From the NCBI RefSeq assembly GCF_000019525.1, contig NC_010506.1:5208001-5272000 (forward strand): DNA of 64,000 nt, given 5' to 3'. The notes under the pieces were generated by a model. The model was not told the DNA's origin and searched no databases. It was given only the letters and a program-made list of their open reading frames with translations. This document shows, piece after piece, positions 55,328 to 64,000 of the stretch (the stretch's first letter is position 1; each line of letters starts with the position of its first letter). A program made the translations under genes and the position numbers. The stretch is from Shewanella woodyi ATCC 51908. GTDB lineage: Bacteria; Pseudomonadota; Gammaproteobacteria; Enterobacterales; Shewanellaceae.

Positions 55328-56125
55328 ATGAGCACACTGTTACCTAGTGAACTTTCGATACTGCTTTTAGAAGCGTCAGATACACAAAGAAAGATTATCA
55401 GTAGTAAGCTGTCAGAAGAGGGCTTCAGTAATATTCAAACTGCGACAACTATTACTGATGCACTCACTATCATTAGCCGCTACCAGCCAGATCTCATCAC
55501 CAGCGCCATGCATTTCGAAGATGGGACTGCACTTGATCTCCTAAAACAGGTTAGAGAGAACTCCCAATATGAAGATATACAGTTTATGTTGGTTTCATCT
55601 GAGTGCCGCCGTGAACATTTAGAGGTATATAGACAAGCTGGAGTTGTCGCCATTTTGCCAAAGCCTTTCGCATCAGAGCACCTACTGAAGGCCTTAAACT
55701 CAACGTTAGATCTATTAAGTGATGATGAGCTAGAACTCAGCCACTTCGATGTGCATGATCTAAAAGTCTTAGTCGTCGATGATAGTAAGATGGCAAGAAA
55801 TATTATTAAACGTACCATCTCAAACTTAGGACTTAGATTAATAACCGAAGCCGTTGATGGCGCCCAAGCAATAGAGATCATGCAAGATAACCTGTTTGAT
55901 CTAGTCATTACCGATTACAACATGCCAAGTGTCGATGGACTGGCATTAACTCAGTTTATTCGTAATGACAGCCAGCAGTGTCACGTGCCGATACTGATGG
56001 TCTCCTCTGAAGCAAATGATGCTCACCTAACCAATGTGGCTCAAGCTGGCGTGAATGCGCTTTGTGATAAACCCTTTGAGCCTAAGTTAGTTAAGCAGTT
56101 GCTCTATCAACTGCTAGATGATTAA
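55328..56125 (+). CDS. tandem-receiver response regulator (one REC degenerate)
   Basis: About 265 residues from ATG 55328, made only of two CheY-like receiver domains (about 8-120 and 140-262). The second has the full acidic site: VVDDSKMARN, phospho-Asp in VITDYNMPSVDG, and Lys in CDKPFEP. In the first, the position of the phospho-Asp is Ser (LITSAMHFEDG), so it probably cannot be phosphorylated. No output domain is present; it may act by protein contact, as CheY does. Confidence 0.88.
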   Translation: MSTLLPSELSILLLEASDTQRKIISSKLSEEGFSNIQTATTITDALTIISRYQPDLITSAMHFEDGTALDLLKQVRENSQYEDIQFMLVSSECRREHLEVYRQAGVVAILPKPFASEHLLKALNSTLDLLSDDELELSHFDVHDLKVLVVDDSKMARNIIKRTISNLGLRLITEAVDGAQAIEIMQDNLFDLVITDYNMPSVDGLALTQFIRNDSQQCHVPILMVSSEANDAHLTNVAQAGVNALCDKPFEPKLVKQLLYQLLDD

Positions 56126-56600
56126 TTGTTTTACTCTCCTCTCAGTTATCTTATGCCAACTTTCAACACACCTTCAGACTGAGGGTGGCTTTATGTAAGA
56201 ATGTCACAGCACTCTTGAAACAACACAAAACCCACAATGCGTTAACACATGCATTTTAATGAAAACAGATAAAACCACGTCAAAGTTGGCTATTAGTCAC
56301 GCTCTTTCTCTTTAATTTCATTATAAACAGTATGAAAAACTATCACTTTATCGTCATCCATACGGATTAATTGATGTAAAACTCTCTCGTAAACACCCGT
56401 AAGTAGACAGAAAAATAGCTGAACAATCATTCAATAAAGACCCAAAGATGTTTTTTTACACAGTTTTTGACCTGAAAGGGGTTTTCTAGGGCTTAAAGCC
56501 CTTTCCATATTGAATATCTTATGGCATGTTAGTGACAGCAATTACTACGAATACTGTGTGATTGGTATTATTAAATCTACGGAAAGAAGAGACTATTCAA
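56126..56600. other. intergenic region upstream of the HU gene
   Basis: 475 AT-rich bases. A hairpin AGGGCTT-A-AAGCCCT lies at 56488-56502. The HU promoter is expected near 56520-56580. No ORF, repeat or RNA gene was supported. Confidence 0.45.
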
Positions 56601-56873
56601 ATGAATAAGACTGAACTTGTTGCAAAAATGGCTGAACATGCAGAACTGACTAAAGCAGAAGCTGCACGTGCACTAAAATCTTTTGAAGAGACTGTTACAG
56701 AAGCAATGAAAAACGGTGATAAAATTTCTATCGTTGGATTTGGTTCTTTCGAAACTTCTAGTCGCGCCGCACGTACTGGCCGTAATCCACAAACTGGTAA
56801 AGAGATTCAAATCCCTGCAGCCACAGTACCTAAGTTTAAAGCGGGTAAGACTCTAAAAGATAGCGTTAACTAA
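56601..56873 (+). CDS. HU family DNA-binding protein
   Basis: 90 residues from ATG 56601 (GGAAAGAAG site). It matches HU closely: MNKTELVAKMAEHAELTKAE at the start and the DNA-contacting arm RTGRNPQTGKEIQIPAATVPKF. HU is the abundant nucleoid protein that bends DNA. Whether it is the alpha or beta type is not decided here. A strong terminator follows. Confidence 0.97.
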   Translation: MNKTELVAKMAEHAELTKAEAARALKSFEETVTEAMKNGDKISIVGFGSFETSSRAARTGRNPQTGKEIQIPAATVPKFKAGKTLKDSVN

Positions 56874-56895
56874 AAACGCCTTTCTCCGTTTTAAT

Positions 56896-56922
56896 AAAAA
56901 CCTCCTAATGGAGGTTTTTTTG
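56896..56922 (+). terminator. HU gene terminator
   Basis: AAAAACCTCC-TAAT-GGAGGTTTTTTT, a perfect stem with a T-run, about 25 bases after the HU stop codon. Confidence 0.92.
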
Positions 56923-57103
56923 TGCCTGCCCCTCTCTATCTCTGCACTAGATAAGTGCGCCACTACAACGTAAATTCACCAGTCCAGTGCAAAAAAACAG
57001 CTTTAGATAATTAACTAGTTGATATTTAACTATAAAAATATTGGCATATAACTCGCTTTCCCATACTTGACTAAAAATAATGACTAAGTAATGGGGAAGA
57101 AAG

Positions 57104-57793
57104 ATGAAATTAGCACTAAGCAGCACACTATTGGCTTCAAGTTTACTAACCAGCCTCTATGCAGATGCCAGCGTAACCGCAAACATAGGCGCAACCTCTA
57201 ACTACCTTTGGCGAGGTGTAAGCCAAACACAAGACGCGGTTGCCGTGCAGGGAGGCGTCGACTATGAGCATGAAAGTGGCCTCTATCTTGGCACTTGGGC
57301 ATCAAATGTCGATTTTGATGATGAAACCAGCTATGAGCTGGACTTCTACGCTGGTTATGCAGGAACAATAGGTGAAGAGTTTGGTTATGATGTCAGTTAC
57401 CTCTACTACGCTTACCCAGACAGTGATTCAGATATCGACTTTGGTGAGCTCAAAGCAGCAATAAGCTGGAGATGGTTCAGTTTAAGCTACTCCCATGTTA
57501 CCAATGCAGGTAGCGATGTTGCTACTGCGCCTTGGGACAATGAAGATATGGGTTATTTAGATGCAGGAGTGAGTATTCCGCTTTCTGATAGTCTCTCTAT
57601 ATCTGCTCATTATGGTTACTCAACAGGGGATGTAGTGACCGCTTGGTTCGATACTGACAGCTACTCGGACTATTCGCTTTCTCTCAATAAAGAAACAGAA
57701 ATAGGCGCAGTATCATTCACCGTCAGCGATACAGATCTTAACGGTGACGATGCAAAAATTGTTATCGGTTATAGCTATAGCTTCGAGCTATAA
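57104..57793 (+). CDS. TorF family putative porin
   Basis: 229 residues with a signal peptide ending at about residue 23 and an antiparallel beta-barrel pattern. The N-terminal SVTANIGATSNYLWRGVSQTQD is the conserved TorF/Gcw_chp motif, and GYSYSFEL with C-terminal aromatic residue is a typical outer-membrane ending. Probably forms a small outer-membrane channel. Single gene. Confidence 0.9.
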   Translation: MKLALSSTLLASSLLTSLYADASVTANIGATSNYLWRGVSQTQDAVAVQGGVDYEHESGLYLGTWASNVDFDDETSYELDFYAGYAGTIGEEFGYDVSYLYYAYPDSDSDIDFGELKAAISWRWFSLSYSHVTNAGSDVATAPWDNEDMGYLDAGVSIPLSDSLSISAHYGYSTGDVVTAWFDTDSYSDYSLSLNKETEIGAVSFTVSDTDLNGDDAKIVIGYSYSFEL

Positions 57794-58187
57794 CTAAAGC
57801 TAGCTCTCAAGAGCACCAAGATCTAAAATTGTGATATAAAACAAGATGAGCGCCTACTAAACAAGCAGGTACTCATCTTGTAAAAATACAATAAAATACT
57901 GAATAATATAGACTTAACCACCTTTCAAAGTGAATTAAAACTCAATTTTACAATTTTTTTGCCTTCTACAGAAATTGCTAGATAGATCTCACTTTTTCTC
58001 AGCATAGCCTGATATCTTCCTCATCAGCGCTTACTAATATTAAAGTTTAAATTTCCGTTACCATTTAAGTAAACACTTTAAGCTTTTAGCGTTACTAAAC
58101 AACCAGTTCCGACTGGATTTCAGATGTCATTTTTACCTGTTAGCAAACACAAAATGCCAAAGGTATTTAACAAGTAAGGAGTTCGTT
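57794..58187. other. intergenic region with hairpin
   Basis: 394 AT-rich bases. ACAAGATGAG (57841-57850) pairs with CTCATCTTGT (57872-57881) and an inner CCTACT/AGCAGG helps close it, followed by AAAAATACA; probably the porin transcript end. Nothing else was supported. Confidence 0.55.
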
Positions 58188-58361
58188 ATGGCTCAAATGA
58201 TTGACCTTGTGCCCGACGATTTAGAGATAGAAGCGATCGCTCAACCATCAAACAGAAAAGAGATGGATGACTTAATGCGTAGACGTAACGTTAAGAAGCG
58301 TCTAGAAGATGTTTTAGCCGAAGCTGAGCTACAACGTGCCATGGGTGGAGACTTTTACTAA
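58188..58361 (+). CDS. 57-residue PA3496-like protein
   Basis: A short cytoplasmic protein with AAGGAG upstream. The acidic first half is followed by RRRNVKKRLEDVLAEAELQRAM and ends GGDFY, which resembles the small PA3496-type envelope-integrity proteins; the match is by eye. Shorter than common ORF cut-offs. Confidence 0.7.
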   Translation: MAQMIDLVPDDLEIEAIAQPSNRKEMDDLMRRRNVKKRLEDVLAEAELQRAMGGDFY

Positions 58362-58467
58362 GCCACCTTTTGATGACTGAATCTAGGCGAAGACCTAGAT
58401 TCAGACATAATATTCCTAGCCCCAATAATCTTATACTTGATCACAAAGCTGAAAGTGAAGACAAAAC

Positions 58468-58815
58468 TTAGTATTCTGAATACTCCTCACTCACTTTAGT
58501 TAGCCTGACACCATCGACTGTCATCTTCCAGCTCCCATCAACTTCATGTGGTGGCTCAGAGACATCAAATGTCGTGGTCATAAATAGAACACCTACAACA
58601 AAGTCATCACCAATAAACTCTTGCAACGGCCCATTAATGGAAGTGGAACCACCTCCTTTTAGTCGTTTATACGCAACCGTTCCATCATCAAGAATTAACA
58701 ACCCCATCTCACTGCTTTGCCACTCACCAACATAATCGAGTTTATCTTCGGGCAGAGGCTTAGCACACCCAGACAAGAGCAAAATAAGCATAAAAAATGA
58801 CAAGAGTTTATTCAT
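58468..58815 (-). CDS. small lipoprotein
   Basis: 115 residues from ATG 58815 (GGGAAG site). Lipobox LLLSGCAKP gives lipid attachment at about Cys17. The mature part is a short beta-rich domain (YVGEWQSSEMGLLILDDGTV, DGSWKMTVDGVRL). No family recognised. Confidence 0.75.
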   Translation of the reverse strand: MNKLLSFFMLILLLSGCAKPLPEDKLDYVGEWQSSEMGLLILDDGTVAYKRLKGGGSTSINGPLQEFIGDDFVVGVLFMTTTFDVSEPPHEVDGSWKMTVDGVRLTKVSEEYSEY

Positions 58816-58982
58816 GATACTTCCCTTTAATGTAACGTTAGATACCCAATATCTCACAAAAGCACATAGATGATTAATAAAAGGTAACTTCGACTTTCAC
58901 AGCGATTAATTAAATACTCTCAATCAATACCCACAAAGCTAAAACTTACAATAAAAATACATTCCGATCATTCAATCGGACT

Positions 58983-60572
58983 CTATTCTGGGTAACCCGT
59001 AATATCCCTAATCTTGCTATAAAAAGGCTGTAACTTCTTGTAGATATTAAGATAGATCTCTCGGTAAAGCCTTTGGTACATCACATAATGCTCCCTATCC
59101 GGTTCGAAACGCTCACCTTCGTGAACCATGGCCTGAATGGCTGTTTCAAAATTTGGGTAGAGTCCAAGTCCAACTGCCGCATCGATAGCAGCCCCCAAAC
59201 CGGATGTTTCTATGGTGTGAGCCCTTACCGTTGGCAAGCCAAAGATATCGGCGGCGATCTGCATGGCAGCATCACTTTGAGCGCCACCGCCCGAGACTCT
59301 TAACTCTTTCACTTTACAGCCACTCTTTTTCTCAATCGCTTCCAGCCCCTCCTTGAGGCCAAAAGCTAGTCCCTCTAAAATAGCGCGATAGAGATGGGCT
59401 CTAGTATGTAGATCGCCAAAACCTATCACAGCACCTTTAGCCTCAGGACCTGGCTGCTTTACTCCCGGCCCCCAGTACGGTTGCAACATCAGCCCCATCG
59501 ACCCTGGCGGCACACTGTTCACCAGCTCATCAAACAGGGCTTCAGCTTCCACTCCAGCTTCTTCGGCTTTCGTCTGCTCAATATGAGCAAACTGCTCCTT
59601 AAACCAGCTCACCATCCAGAAACCACGATAGAGCATCACTTCACTGCAAAAAGCACCTGTGATCGCAGACGGATATGCAGGCAGAAAACGCACCGCTTCG
59701 GTATAACGATTCATGGTGACATTGATGGTGGCGGTGGTACCGAAACTTAGGCAACCCACATCGGCACTTTGTCCTCCAGAACCAAGTACTTCACAGGCTT
59801 TATCTGCAGCTGCAGCGACAACTGTTAATCCTTGGGGGATACCTGTTTGCTCACTTGCTAGTTGAGTTATTTCGCCAATTTTATCGCCAGGCTTTACCAG
59901 CGGCAGTAGCTGATCTGACCTGACATTCAGTGCCCGCCACTTCCAATCCCATTTAGGTGCCCATCTGTGCTTCTTATAATCGAAGGGCAGGTAGCCCACC
60001 TGAGATCCTATCGAGTCCGCCCACTCACCTGTCAACTTGTGATGAAAAAAGCCAGATAGAAAGGCAAATTTATAGGTTTGATCCCACAGCTCCCGCTTCT
60101 CGATATAGAGCCAATTTGGCTGAGCACGACTTCTGAAATTGGCGATCGTTTCACTTAATCCCATCAGCTTAAACAGGGGATCCCAGATCCCACCTAAACG
60201 TGGAAGTGGTTCAGCTTTACGTTGATCTAACCAGAGTATGGCAGGATGCAGTGGCGTTCCTTGACTGTCTAGCGGCAGCATAGTGCCACGCTGTGTGGTC
60301 ACCGACACTCCCTTAATTTTGCGTTTATCGATGCCTTGCTGCCAAAGTGCCTGACAAGCATCACACACATTCTGCCAATAGTAGTCCCCGTTTTGTTCAC
60401 ACCAGCCAGATTGAGGTGACTCATAGGGGATCAACTTTATCTGTGACTTGGCGATCAATTGCCCCCGGAGGTCGAAAATAAGTGCACGAACACTCTGAGT
60501 ACCGTTATCGATCGTTAAGATCCAGTCAGCTTCTGACCCATACTCATCTTGCTGTTTACTCTTATCCATCAC
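58983..60572 (-). CDS. FGGY-family carbohydrate kinase
   Basis: A 529-residue two-domain sugar/polyol kinase. Domain I begins WILTIDNGTQSVRALIFD (ATP phosphate 1 motif), and domain II has GCLSFGTTATINV and the adenosine motif SGGGAQSDAAMQIAADIFGLPTVR. The substrate is not settled by sequence; the operon (GlpD-like and AGPS-like partners) suggests glycerol, dihydroxyacetone or an alkylglycerol. Third gene of the operon; its start overlaps the previous gene by 11 bases. Confidence 0.9.
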   Translation of the reverse strand: MMDKSKQQDEYGSEADWILTIDNGTQSVRALIFDLRGQLIAKSQIKLIPYESPQSGWCEQNGDYYWQNVCDACQALWQQGIDKRKIKGVSVTTQRGTMLPLDSQGTPLHPAILWLDQRKAEPLPRLGGIWDPLFKLMGLSETIANFRSRAQPNWLYIEKRELWDQTYKFAFLSGFFHHKLTGEWADSIGSQVGYLPFDYKKHRWAPKWDWKWRALNVRSDQLLPLVKPGDKIGEITQLASEQTGIPQGLTVVAAAADKACEVLGSGGQSADVGCLSFGTTATINVTMNRYTEAVRFLPAYPSAITGAFCSEVMLYRGFWMVSWFKEQFAHIEQTKAEEAGVEAEALFDELVNSVPPGSMGLMLQPYWGPGVKQPGPEAKGAVIGFGDLHTRAHLYRAILEGLAFGLKEGLEAIEKKSGCKVKELRVSGGGAQSDAAMQIAADIFGLPTVRAHTIETSGLGAAIDAAVGLGLYPNFETAIQAMVHEGERFEPDREHYVMYQRLYREIYLNIYKKLQPFYSKIRDITGYPE

Positions 60573-62133
60573 AGATATCTTCCCTCACTTGGCGGCTGGG
60601 TAATTGGTAGCTTGAATTAAATATCTGCTCAAAGCGGTTCCACTCCTTATCCGCCTCATCACTCGACCAACCTAAGTGACGACAACACAGCTGCAAAATC
60701 ACTTCTCGGTAACGAATAACTTCGGCCCCAAGTTGTAATCCTAATCGTGTACGACGTAGCAGTAGATCATCCAAATGGGTAACCCCCTCGCTCATCACTG
60801 ACCACTCAAGCTCTCGCCACTGACAACGACTAACTCCTATGGTATCTGAATTAACCATAGCGAAGATCTGCGGTGCAAAATAGCCAAAATATCCACTGAG
60901 GTGCTTATCAGCATAACCCTGATCGGTTTGACTAAACTTAGCTCTTTTTAACTCATCAAAGAGCTCAGGGAGCTGCTCACTAACCTTCTCGAGCGTCTGT
61001 TTTGCCATTAGGTGGTAGCTAGTTAACTTACCTCCAGTGACTGAAATAAGCCCAGGCTTAGACCAGATAATATGCTCACGGGACTCTTTCGATGGTGCTT
61101 TATCGTTAGATTCACTGAAGATTGGACGTATGCCGCTCCAACTGCTTATCACATCCCTCTCCACTATTTTTTGGCTCGGGAAATAGTGCCTGGCTAACCC
61201 TAATAGATAATCCACCTCCTTCTGAGCTATTCCTGGTTCACAATCTAGATCCCCGTGATGATCCAGATCTGTCGTACCAATCACACTGCAAGCCTGCCAA
61301 GGATAGATATACACAGGACGACCATCTAGAGGGTGGTAAAAAGTGATACAGGCTGAAACAGGCAAACGCTCAAAGGGCAATACCAGATGACTGCCTCTAA
61401 GCGGCCTTAATCCCCCATGCTCTAATGGGTGCAACTTATCAGCCCAGCAACCAGCAGCATTGATGACACACTTGGCCTTAACCTTATGTCTCAGCCCTTC
61501 GTTTACGCTAACCTCGACACCAGAGATCCCATTTGCTCCCTCAATAAAACCGCTGACCTTGGCATAGTTCAGCGCTAGACCACCAGCTAATACGCCATCT
61601 TGCAAAGATCGCAGCACTAAACGTGCATCGTCAGTCACGCCATCAGCAAACAAGCTCACACCACTTATCTCATCGAATGCCACCTCAGATAACCAGCTAC
61701 GAGCCCTCTCGATACTAAGTGGTTTATGATGTTGACTCCCCGCCAACTTATCGTAGACAGAGAGCACTCGATGAAAAATAGCCGCAGAGGGAAAATCTCC
61801 CCGTTTATGCAGCATCAGATAGGGCATCAGTTCAACCAGCCCCGGCAGTTCAGCCAGTAGAGACTCCCGCTCTCTGGCGGCATCTCGCGTCATCTTCCAT
61901 TGACCACTAGCAAGATAGCGCAACCCCCCATGCACCATTTTGGAAGATCGACTTGAGGTGCCCCAGGCAAAATCTTGCTGCTCTAATAGCAATACTTTAG
62001 CACCTTGACTGGCTGCAAGATGAAAGATCCCAGCCCCCGTGATCCCGCCTCCTATTATGATCAGATCATATTCTGCATCTCCGTGCTCAATAGCGGTGCT
62101 TGCCTCTCTGGCCGCCTGAGTCAGGGTTTTCAT
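60562..62133 (-). CDS. glycerol-3-phosphate dehydrogenase/oxidase (GlpD-like flavoprotein)
   Basis: 523 residues. FAD-binding Rossmann motif DLIIIGGGITGAGIFHLAASQG (about 24-45) and the GlpD signature TSSRSSKMVHGGLRYL (about 59-74). It probably oxidises sn-glycerol-3-phosphate, or a related alkylated phosphate, to the keto form and passes electrons to quinone. The C-terminal helical GlpD domain is present. It overlaps both neighbours by a few bases, so the three genes are translated together. Confidence 0.92.
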   Translation of the reverse strand: MKTLTQAAREASTAIEHGDAEYDLIIIGGGITGAGIFHLAASQGAKVLLLEQQDFAWGTSSRSSKMVHGGLRYLASGQWKMTRDAARERESLLAELPGLVELMPYLMLHKRGDFPSAAIFHRVLSVYDKLAGSQHHKPLSIERARSWLSEVAFDEISGVSLFADGVTDDARLVLRSLQDGVLAGGLALNYAKVSGFIEGANGISGVEVSVNEGLRHKVKAKCVINAAGCWADKLHPLEHGGLRPLRGSHLVLPFERLPVSACITFYHPLDGRPVYIYPWQACSVIGTTDLDHHGDLDCEPGIAQKEVDYLLGLARHYFPSQKIVERDVISSWSGIRPIFSESNDKAPSKESREHIIWSKPGLISVTGGKLTSYHLMAKQTLEKVSEQLPELFDELKRAKFSQTDQGYADKHLSGYFGYFAPQIFAMVNSDTIGVSRCQWRELEWSVMSEGVTHLDDLLLRRTRLGLQLGAEVIRYREVILQLCCRHLGWSSDEADKEWNRFEQIFNSSYQLPSRQVREDICDG

Positions 62134-63809
62134 TGATCTTGCTTCCCATGACTTTGAAGAGATTTAGCTGGGATCCCTTTAAACAATTTCCCCGGATTTA
62201 ACTGGCCCTTGGGATCGAAAGCGTTAAAGTAGTTTTGCAATGAATCGACTACTCGCTCGCCCTTCTCTCTCACTAAATAGGCAGCATGATCGCCACCAAC
62301 GCCATGCTGATGGCTGATGGTTCCACTACTTTCAACGATTAACTTTGAGGTGGTGGATTTTAACCTCTGCCATCGAGCATAGGTCTCTTCATAGGTGCCG
62401 GAGACTGGAAATAGATAAGTGGTATAGATACTGGCGCCATCACTATACAGGTGAGATAGGTGGGAGAATACGTGGACTTTACTCTGCGGTGCATCAGGCG
62501 ATTCAGAGCTGTCAGCCAGCCCCTCCCTAAGACTCTGCTCAATTTTCTCTGTAAGCGGGGCAATATTGGACCAGTTAGTCGCGGTCTCTAAGGTATCAAT
62601 GGCATAGCCCATCTGCCATAACGTCTCCCTCAAGTAGGGGAAAGCGAAGCGCTTATGAGCCCATTTTTTACCTAGGCTTTGACCCGTATTGACTCCATTA
62701 AACTGAGAGATAACTGCTTTCAGTCGCTTATAACTCTGCTTATTACTCTTTTTATCGCCCGTGATCCCGTAGACCAACATACATTTATCATCACCCACCC
62801 CTTTCAGTGAAAGCAGCTTTGCCAGCCAGTGACGTTGAGTCTGATTTGCCGATAGATAGAGCTGGGTATGAGTTTCAATGCTATTACTCACTCTTAGCAT
62901 GGAAAGAGGCAAACCCAGTTGTACCGCCTCTCTGGCGCAAGCTATTCCCTGCTGCCAATTAGGCATAAAGCCCACACCAAAAAACTCCTCTTCAGGTAAG
63001 CGACTCACCCTCACTTTTGCCTCGGTTAAGATCCCTAAATGCCCTTCCGATCCCAGCACCAATTGACGCCAATCCGGCCCTGCAGATGATGCTGGTAGTG
63101 TGGGGATTTCCACCTTACCCTCAAAGGTCTCTATCTCACCTCCAGCAAACAGGTTTTCAATCCGTCCATAACCTAAAGACTGCTGACCACTAGAGCGGGT
63201 AACCACCCAACCTCCTAAGGTCGAGAGTTCAAAAGATTGAGGGAAGTGACCTAAAGTAAAACCCTGAGCTTGCAGTTGAGACTCAAGAAATGGCCCCTTA
63301 ACGCCGGCGCCAAATGTAGCGATTTGATCCACCCTATCGAGATCAAGCAAGCGGTTCATTTTACCCATGGAGATGGTTAGCACTGGCTTATCTGAAACAG
63401 TGGGGGTGATATGCCCCACCACAGAAGTGCCGCCGCCATAGGGGATAAGCTGCCACCCTTGCTCTTTGGCTTCTGCCATTAAAATACGGATATCTTCACT
63501 GCTTCTAGGAAAAGCCACCCCGTCTGGAAAGAGGTTAAACTCACCGCTCTTCATCGCCAACCAATCCGGTAAGCTTTGACCACGAGCGTGACGCACTCGC
63601 ACCTCGGCATCACAGGTATAAAGTTCACTCTTATCGAGACGAGACCTAGGTACTTTCGCCAACACCTCATCCAAAGTTGCAACGGGCAAAGGAGTCGCTA
63701 GACCTAATGTCTCAGTGATAAAACTCGCACCATCAGCAGTGAGTGCTAGGCTTTTCTCCCTATCACCCCACCCATTCCACTGACGATTATCCTGTTGTGA
63801 CTTACCCAT
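62130..63809 (-). CDS. FAD-binding oxidase, alkyldihydroxyacetonephosphate synthase-like
   Basis: 559 residues. The FAD-binding_4 (PCMH) domain has YGGGTSVVGH (about 120-129), and the segment GHFPQSFELSTLGGWVVTRSSGQ closely follows the AGPS active-site region. The C-terminal half ends with the AGPS-type His motif SHQHGVGGDHAAYL and the Asn-Pro-Gly of NPGKLF. AGPS swaps the acyl chain of acyl-DHAP for a fatty alcohol to make ether lipids; bacterial homologues may act in either direction. First gene of the operon, divergent from a partial gene at 63878. Confidence 0.88.
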   Translation of the reverse strand: MGKSQQDNRQWNGWGDREKSLALTADGASFITETLGLATPLPVATLDEVLAKVPRSRLDKSELYTCDAEVRVRHARGQSLPDWLAMKSGEFNLFPDGVAFPRSSEDIRILMAEAKEQGWQLIPYGGGTSVVGHITPTVSDKPVLTISMGKMNRLLDLDRVDQIATFGAGVKGPFLESQLQAQGFTLGHFPQSFELSTLGGWVVTRSSGQQSLGYGRIENLFAGGEIETFEGKVEIPTLPASSAGPDWRQLVLGSEGHLGILTEAKVRVSRLPEEEFFGVGFMPNWQQGIACAREAVQLGLPLSMLRVSNSIETHTQLYLSANQTQRHWLAKLLSLKGVGDDKCMLVYGITGDKKSNKQSYKRLKAVISQFNGVNTGQSLGKKWAHKRFAFPYLRETLWQMGYAIDTLETATNWSNIAPLTEKIEQSLREGLADSSESPDAPQSKVHVFSHLSHLYSDGASIYTTYLFPVSGTYEETYARWQRLKSTTSKLIVESSGTISHQHGVGGDHAAYLVREKGERVVDSLQNYFNAFDPKGQLNPGKLFKGIPAKSLQSHGKQDQ

Positions 63810-63877
63810 AATGATTGACCCATTTGCATAACGATAAATTTATCCTACAATATCGCAACATTTTGTCAGTGACATAT

Positions 63878-64000
63878 ATGGACAAGATGAACATTAAACA
63901 AGCGATGGAGACACAGCCTATGCCAGTGATAAAAGCCCCCTCTTCTCCGTCACTAGGCACCACCTCTATGCCGCCTGTACAACAGTTTTTGCAGGCAGCT
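63878..64000 (+). CDS. unknown partial gene, divergent from the flavoprotein operon
   Basis: The first 41 codons of an ORF that runs off the right edge (MDKMNIKQAMETQPMPVIKA and on). A second in-frame Met is at residue 4. No family can be told from this Pro/Ser-rich start. Its position suggests a regulator or partner enzyme of the operon, but nothing in the sequence proves it. Confidence 0.45.
   Translation, partial: MDKMNIKQAMETQPMPVIKAPSSPSLGTTSMPPVQQFLQAA

Noticed and set aside
60000..63100. Plus-strand ORFs opposite the flavoprotein operon
   Set aside because: Short antisense frames without starts or motifs, opposite well-supported enzymes.

Overview
The window is a stretch of chromosome from a marine gammaproteobacterium, almost certainly Shewanella or a very close relative. 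This rests on protein character (GroES/GroEL, RapA, RraB, Fhs, TorF-type porin, DUF3530, DUF3016), the many c-di-GMP and two-component proteins, and dispersed repeats of a type I associate with Shewanella. No rRNA, tRNA or CRISPR array was seen.

Layout. (1) 1-5028 is the integrase-proximal end of a chromosomal integron. The intI gene (4069-5028, + strand) has a near-perfect LexA box in its promoter. It points away from an array of six complete gene cassettes and a seventh cut by the window edge, all on the - strand and separated by six attC sites whose end boxes match the cassette starts exactly. (2) 5029-7430 holds the groESL heat-shock operon with a sigma32-type promoter and a terminator; an attC-like palindrome lies between groEL and intI. 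(3) 7531-9912 holds a MATE efflux gene followed by a qnr-family pentapeptide-repeat gene. The qnr gene is split by a 269-bp MITE-like element with a 4-bp target duplication, and its 3' end is duplicated in tandem. (4) 9940-17500 holds a polysaccharide deacetylase lipoprotein and a LysR regulator divergent from an RND efflux pair. (5) 17596-22011 holds small secreted proteins, a cupin regulator and a large secreted zinc protease. (6) 22509-36068 holds a hybrid histidine kinase, a PIN-PhoH protein, rapA, and a REC-CheC protein paired with a PAS-GGDEF cyclase. (7) 36140-41100 holds rraB, plsC and a zinc-uptake-type operon (His-rich outer-membrane protein, binding protein, permease) with no ATPase gene beside it. 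(8) 41358-58815 is mixed housekeeping and signalling: MscS channel, fhs, aldo/keto reductase, MaoC protein, cheD, TraB/GumN protein, EAL-GGDEF protein, HU, porin, and many small secreted proteins. One small secreted-protein gene appears to be split by a second repeat family. (9) 58983-63809 is a tightly overlapping operon of an alkyl-DHAP-synthase-like flavoprotein, a GlpD-like dehydrogenase and an FGGY kinase.

The most notable items are the integron array with unknown cassette proteins and an SOS-type integrase promoter, the interrupted qnr gene whose frame is restored exactly by removing the element, the dispersed repeats that sit directly behind stop codons, and the AGPS-GlpD-FGGY operon, which may act on ether-linked glycerol compounds.
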